A stretch of 17,216 nt of DNA, from NCBI GenBank assembly GCA_020047775.1, contig JAIFNK010000191.1, forward strand, positions 1 through 17,216, in the 5' to 3' direction. The position numbers and the translations under genes are program-made. Below are positions 16,478-17,216 of the stretch, one piece after another (position 1 is the first letter of the stretch; every line of letters starts with the position of its first letter). The notes beneath the pieces were generated by a model, which was not told the origin of the DNA, did not search any database, and was given only the letters and a program-made list of their open reading frames with translations. The stretch comes from Akkermansia sp. Lineage in GTDB: Bacteria; Verrucomicrobiota; Verrucomicrobiia; Verrucomicrobiales; Akkermansiaceae.

Positions 16478-16554
16478 GAATATAGATGATCAATTGCTTG
16501 TGTTTCGTAGGTTGCGGCTGTGATTCAGAGGGACACGATGCACCCCCGACGGAC

Positions 16555-16571
16555 TGGGACTGCTAGTCCCA
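16555..16571. repeat. Perfect 7-bp palindrome with 3-nt loop (REP-like)
   Basis: TGGGACT (16555-16561) and AGTCCCA (16565-16571) are exact reverse complements around GCT. The hairpin is GC-rich and has no T-run on either side, so it is not a standard terminator. It resembles short dispersed REP-type palindromes of GC-rich genomes. Dispersal cannot be tested in one window. Confidence 0.6.
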
Positions 16572-16651
16572 TCCACGTTGGGTTATGGACGCCAAACGAG
16601 GATTGGTGATATGAATCCCATGGTGCGTGGCGGGTAGTTGGATTTCTGTAA

Positions 16652-16784
16652 GAGGCTGTCTTAAAAATGGAGCGCGGATCTTCAGTCCGCTCGTCAAAAC
16701 AGGTAAAAAGTCGTATTTTTCGAAGATGTATGCTACCGCGAATCAGGCGGATCTTACGAATCTTCTAATTTTCAAGTCAGCCTC
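16652..16784. mobile_element. 133-bp MITE-like element with 17-bp imperfect inverted repeats
   Basis: The left end reads GAGGCTGTCTTAAAAAT (16652-16668). The reverse complement of the right end (16768-16784) reads GAGGCTGACTTGAAAAT, a match at 15 of 17 positions. The element is too short to encode a transposase and has no coding frame. Ends resembling GAGGCTGTCTCAAAA occur on several transposase-bearing insertion sequences, as I recall, so mobilisation in trans by a related element is plausible. No convincing target duplication is visible; the flanks are GTAA on the left and AAAGTAA on the right. A REP-like hairpin lies inside at 16674-16690. Confidence 0.55.
16674..16690. repeat. Small hairpin inside the MITE-like element
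   Basis: GCGGAT (16674-16679) pairs with GTCCGC (16685-16690) over a 5-nt loop, with one G-T pair at the loop end. The 9-mer GCGGATCTT starting it recurs at 16747-16755 near the other end of the element. It resembles a degenerate REP-type palindrome. Confidence 0.45.
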
Positions 16785-16821
16785 AAAGTAATGTTAAAGT
16801 CATATAAACTCAGGCACCCGT

Positions 16822-16858
16822 GATTCGTTCCAGTGATCAGAAATTCACTGTTCGAATC
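16822..16858 (-). terminator. Hairpin over the sulfatase stop codon, weak terminator candidate
   Basis: Two 6-bp stems pair: GATTCG (16822-16827) with CGAATC (16853-16858), and CAGTGA (16831-16836) with TCACTG (16845-16850). They are separated by a small 3/2-nt internal loop and closed by an 8-nt loop. The sulfatase TGA lies inside the inner stem. No U-run follows on the minus strand, so intrinsic termination is doubtful; a 3'-end stabilising hairpin or a chance structure is equally possible. Confidence 0.35.
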
Positions 16859-17216
16859 CGACCGCCTTCATTTGTTTTTCGAGCTCGGCTTTGAGGCGTG
16901 TGGCGAGAGGGCCGTCGGCGGGGAGGCTGTTCAGCTCGTAGGGGTCGTTTTTCAGATCGTAAACTTCATTCCATTCGGGATTGTTTTTATAGACGATCAA
17001 CTTGGCATCTTCCGTGCGGACGCCGCGGCAGGTGGGTGTGTCGCCGAGCTCCTTGCGATAGTAGGCAAGAAAGGAAGTGCGCCAGTCCGCGGGTTTGTTG
17101 CCGAGGGCGAGTGGCTTGAAGCTCACGCCGTGCATGCCCGGATGCGCGGGGAGTCCGGCGAGGTCGAGGAAGGTCGGGGCGAGGTCCTGGTTGATGATCA
17201 TTTCATCGACCAGTTT
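16845..17216 (-). CDS. Sulfatase (type I, alkaline-phosphatase superfamily), C-terminal part
   Basis: The frame is open to the right edge, so only the last 123 residues are visible and the 5' part lies outside the window. The segment carries features typical of the C-terminal part of type I sulfatases: NQDLAPTFLDLAGLPAHPGM, then HGVSFKPL, a RGVRTEDAKLIVYKN segment and a VYDLKNDPYELNSL segment. The formylglycine motif (C/S-x-P-x-R) and metal ligands are upstream and cannot be checked. The family removes sulfate esters from glycans or other substrates and needs a maturase that is not present here. The gene ends 371 bp before the hydrolase, with a hairpin over its stop, so it may be a separate transcription unit of the same locus. 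Confidence 0.9.
   Translation of the reverse strand, partial: KLVDEMIINQDLAPTFLDLAGLPAHPGMHGVSFKPLALGNKPADWRTSFLAYYRKELGDTPTCRGVRTEDAKLIVYKNNPEWNEVYDLKNDPYELNSLPADGPLATRLKAELEKQMKAVGFEQ

Larger units (their letters stand above)
16474..16844. other. 370-bp non-coding gap between the sulfatase and the hydrolase
   Basis: No protein-coding frame worth calling is present here on either strand. The hydrolase-proximal part (16474-16650) holds a perfect 7-bp palindrome but no promoter I would defend. The middle (16652-16784) is a MITE-like element, more AT-rich than the genes. The sulfatase-proximal end carries most of a hairpin that covers the sulfatase stop. This is the longest gap in the window and the likeliest place for the promoter of the hydrolase operon, but I see no clear -35/-10 pair. 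Confidence 0.6.

Noticed and set aside
16474..16500. TATATT box just upstream of the alpha/beta hydrolase start
   Set aside because: It is only about five bases from the ATG and has no -35 match at the right distance, so it is not called as a promoter.
1..17216. CRISPR array, tRNA, rRNA, riboswitch
   Set aside because: No regularly spaced repeats, cloverleaf with CCA-proximal stem, rRNA-like stretch or recognisable aptamer was seen by eye; small structured RNAs could be missed without a covariance search.

Overview
The window is about 17.2 kb of GC-rich bacterial DNA in which every supported gene lies on the minus strand, so transcription runs from high to low coordinates. The content is a carbohydrate-degradation locus: a type I sulfatase, SASA-type (sialate O-acetylesterase-like) esterases, a GH2 glycosidase, an apparent (alpha/alpha)6 glycosidase, beta-propeller glycosidase-like proteins and an alpha/beta hydrolase, nearly all with export signals. 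Families of this kind with weak or absent Shine-Dalgarno sequences point to Verrucomicrobiota, with Planctomycetota as the alternative. This placement is inference from gene content; no taxonomic marker gene is present.

Layout in transcription order (right to left). (1) 17216-16845: C-terminal end of a sulfatase whose catalytic part lies beyond the right edge. (2) 16844-16474: a 370-bp non-coding gap with a hairpin over the sulfatase stop, a 133-bp MITE-like element with 17-bp inverted repeats, and small REP-like palindromes. (3) 16473-3094: a tight run of secreted enzymes. These are an alpha/beta hydrolase, a SASA/PA14-like esterase with an extra C-terminal module, a 1195-aa PDZ plus alpha-toroid plus HEAT-like protein with the same module, a second SASA/PA14-like esterase, a double-SASA protein whose second half has lost its catalytic motifs, and a GH2 enzyme coupled to it by an ATGA overlap. 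(4) 3042-426: a Tat-exported six-hairpin glycosidase-like protein and a beta-propeller protein, separated by 13 bp. (5) 451-1: a fragment of another propeller glycosidase cut at both ends, then what looks like the right end of an insertion sequence.

The simplest reading is one operon, or two overlapping ones, for the extracellular or periplasmic removal of sulfate and acyl esters from a complex, probably sulfated polysaccharide, followed by glycosidic cleavage. No transporter, SusC/SusD pair or regulator is visible. The least ordinary part is the 9439-15626 stretch: two paralogous SASA/PA14-like proteins flank a giant PDZ/toroid/HEAT protein, and the giant shares a ~215-residue C-terminal module with one of them. 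This could be an undescribed multi-protein glycan-processing unit. The evidence is architecture and co-location only.
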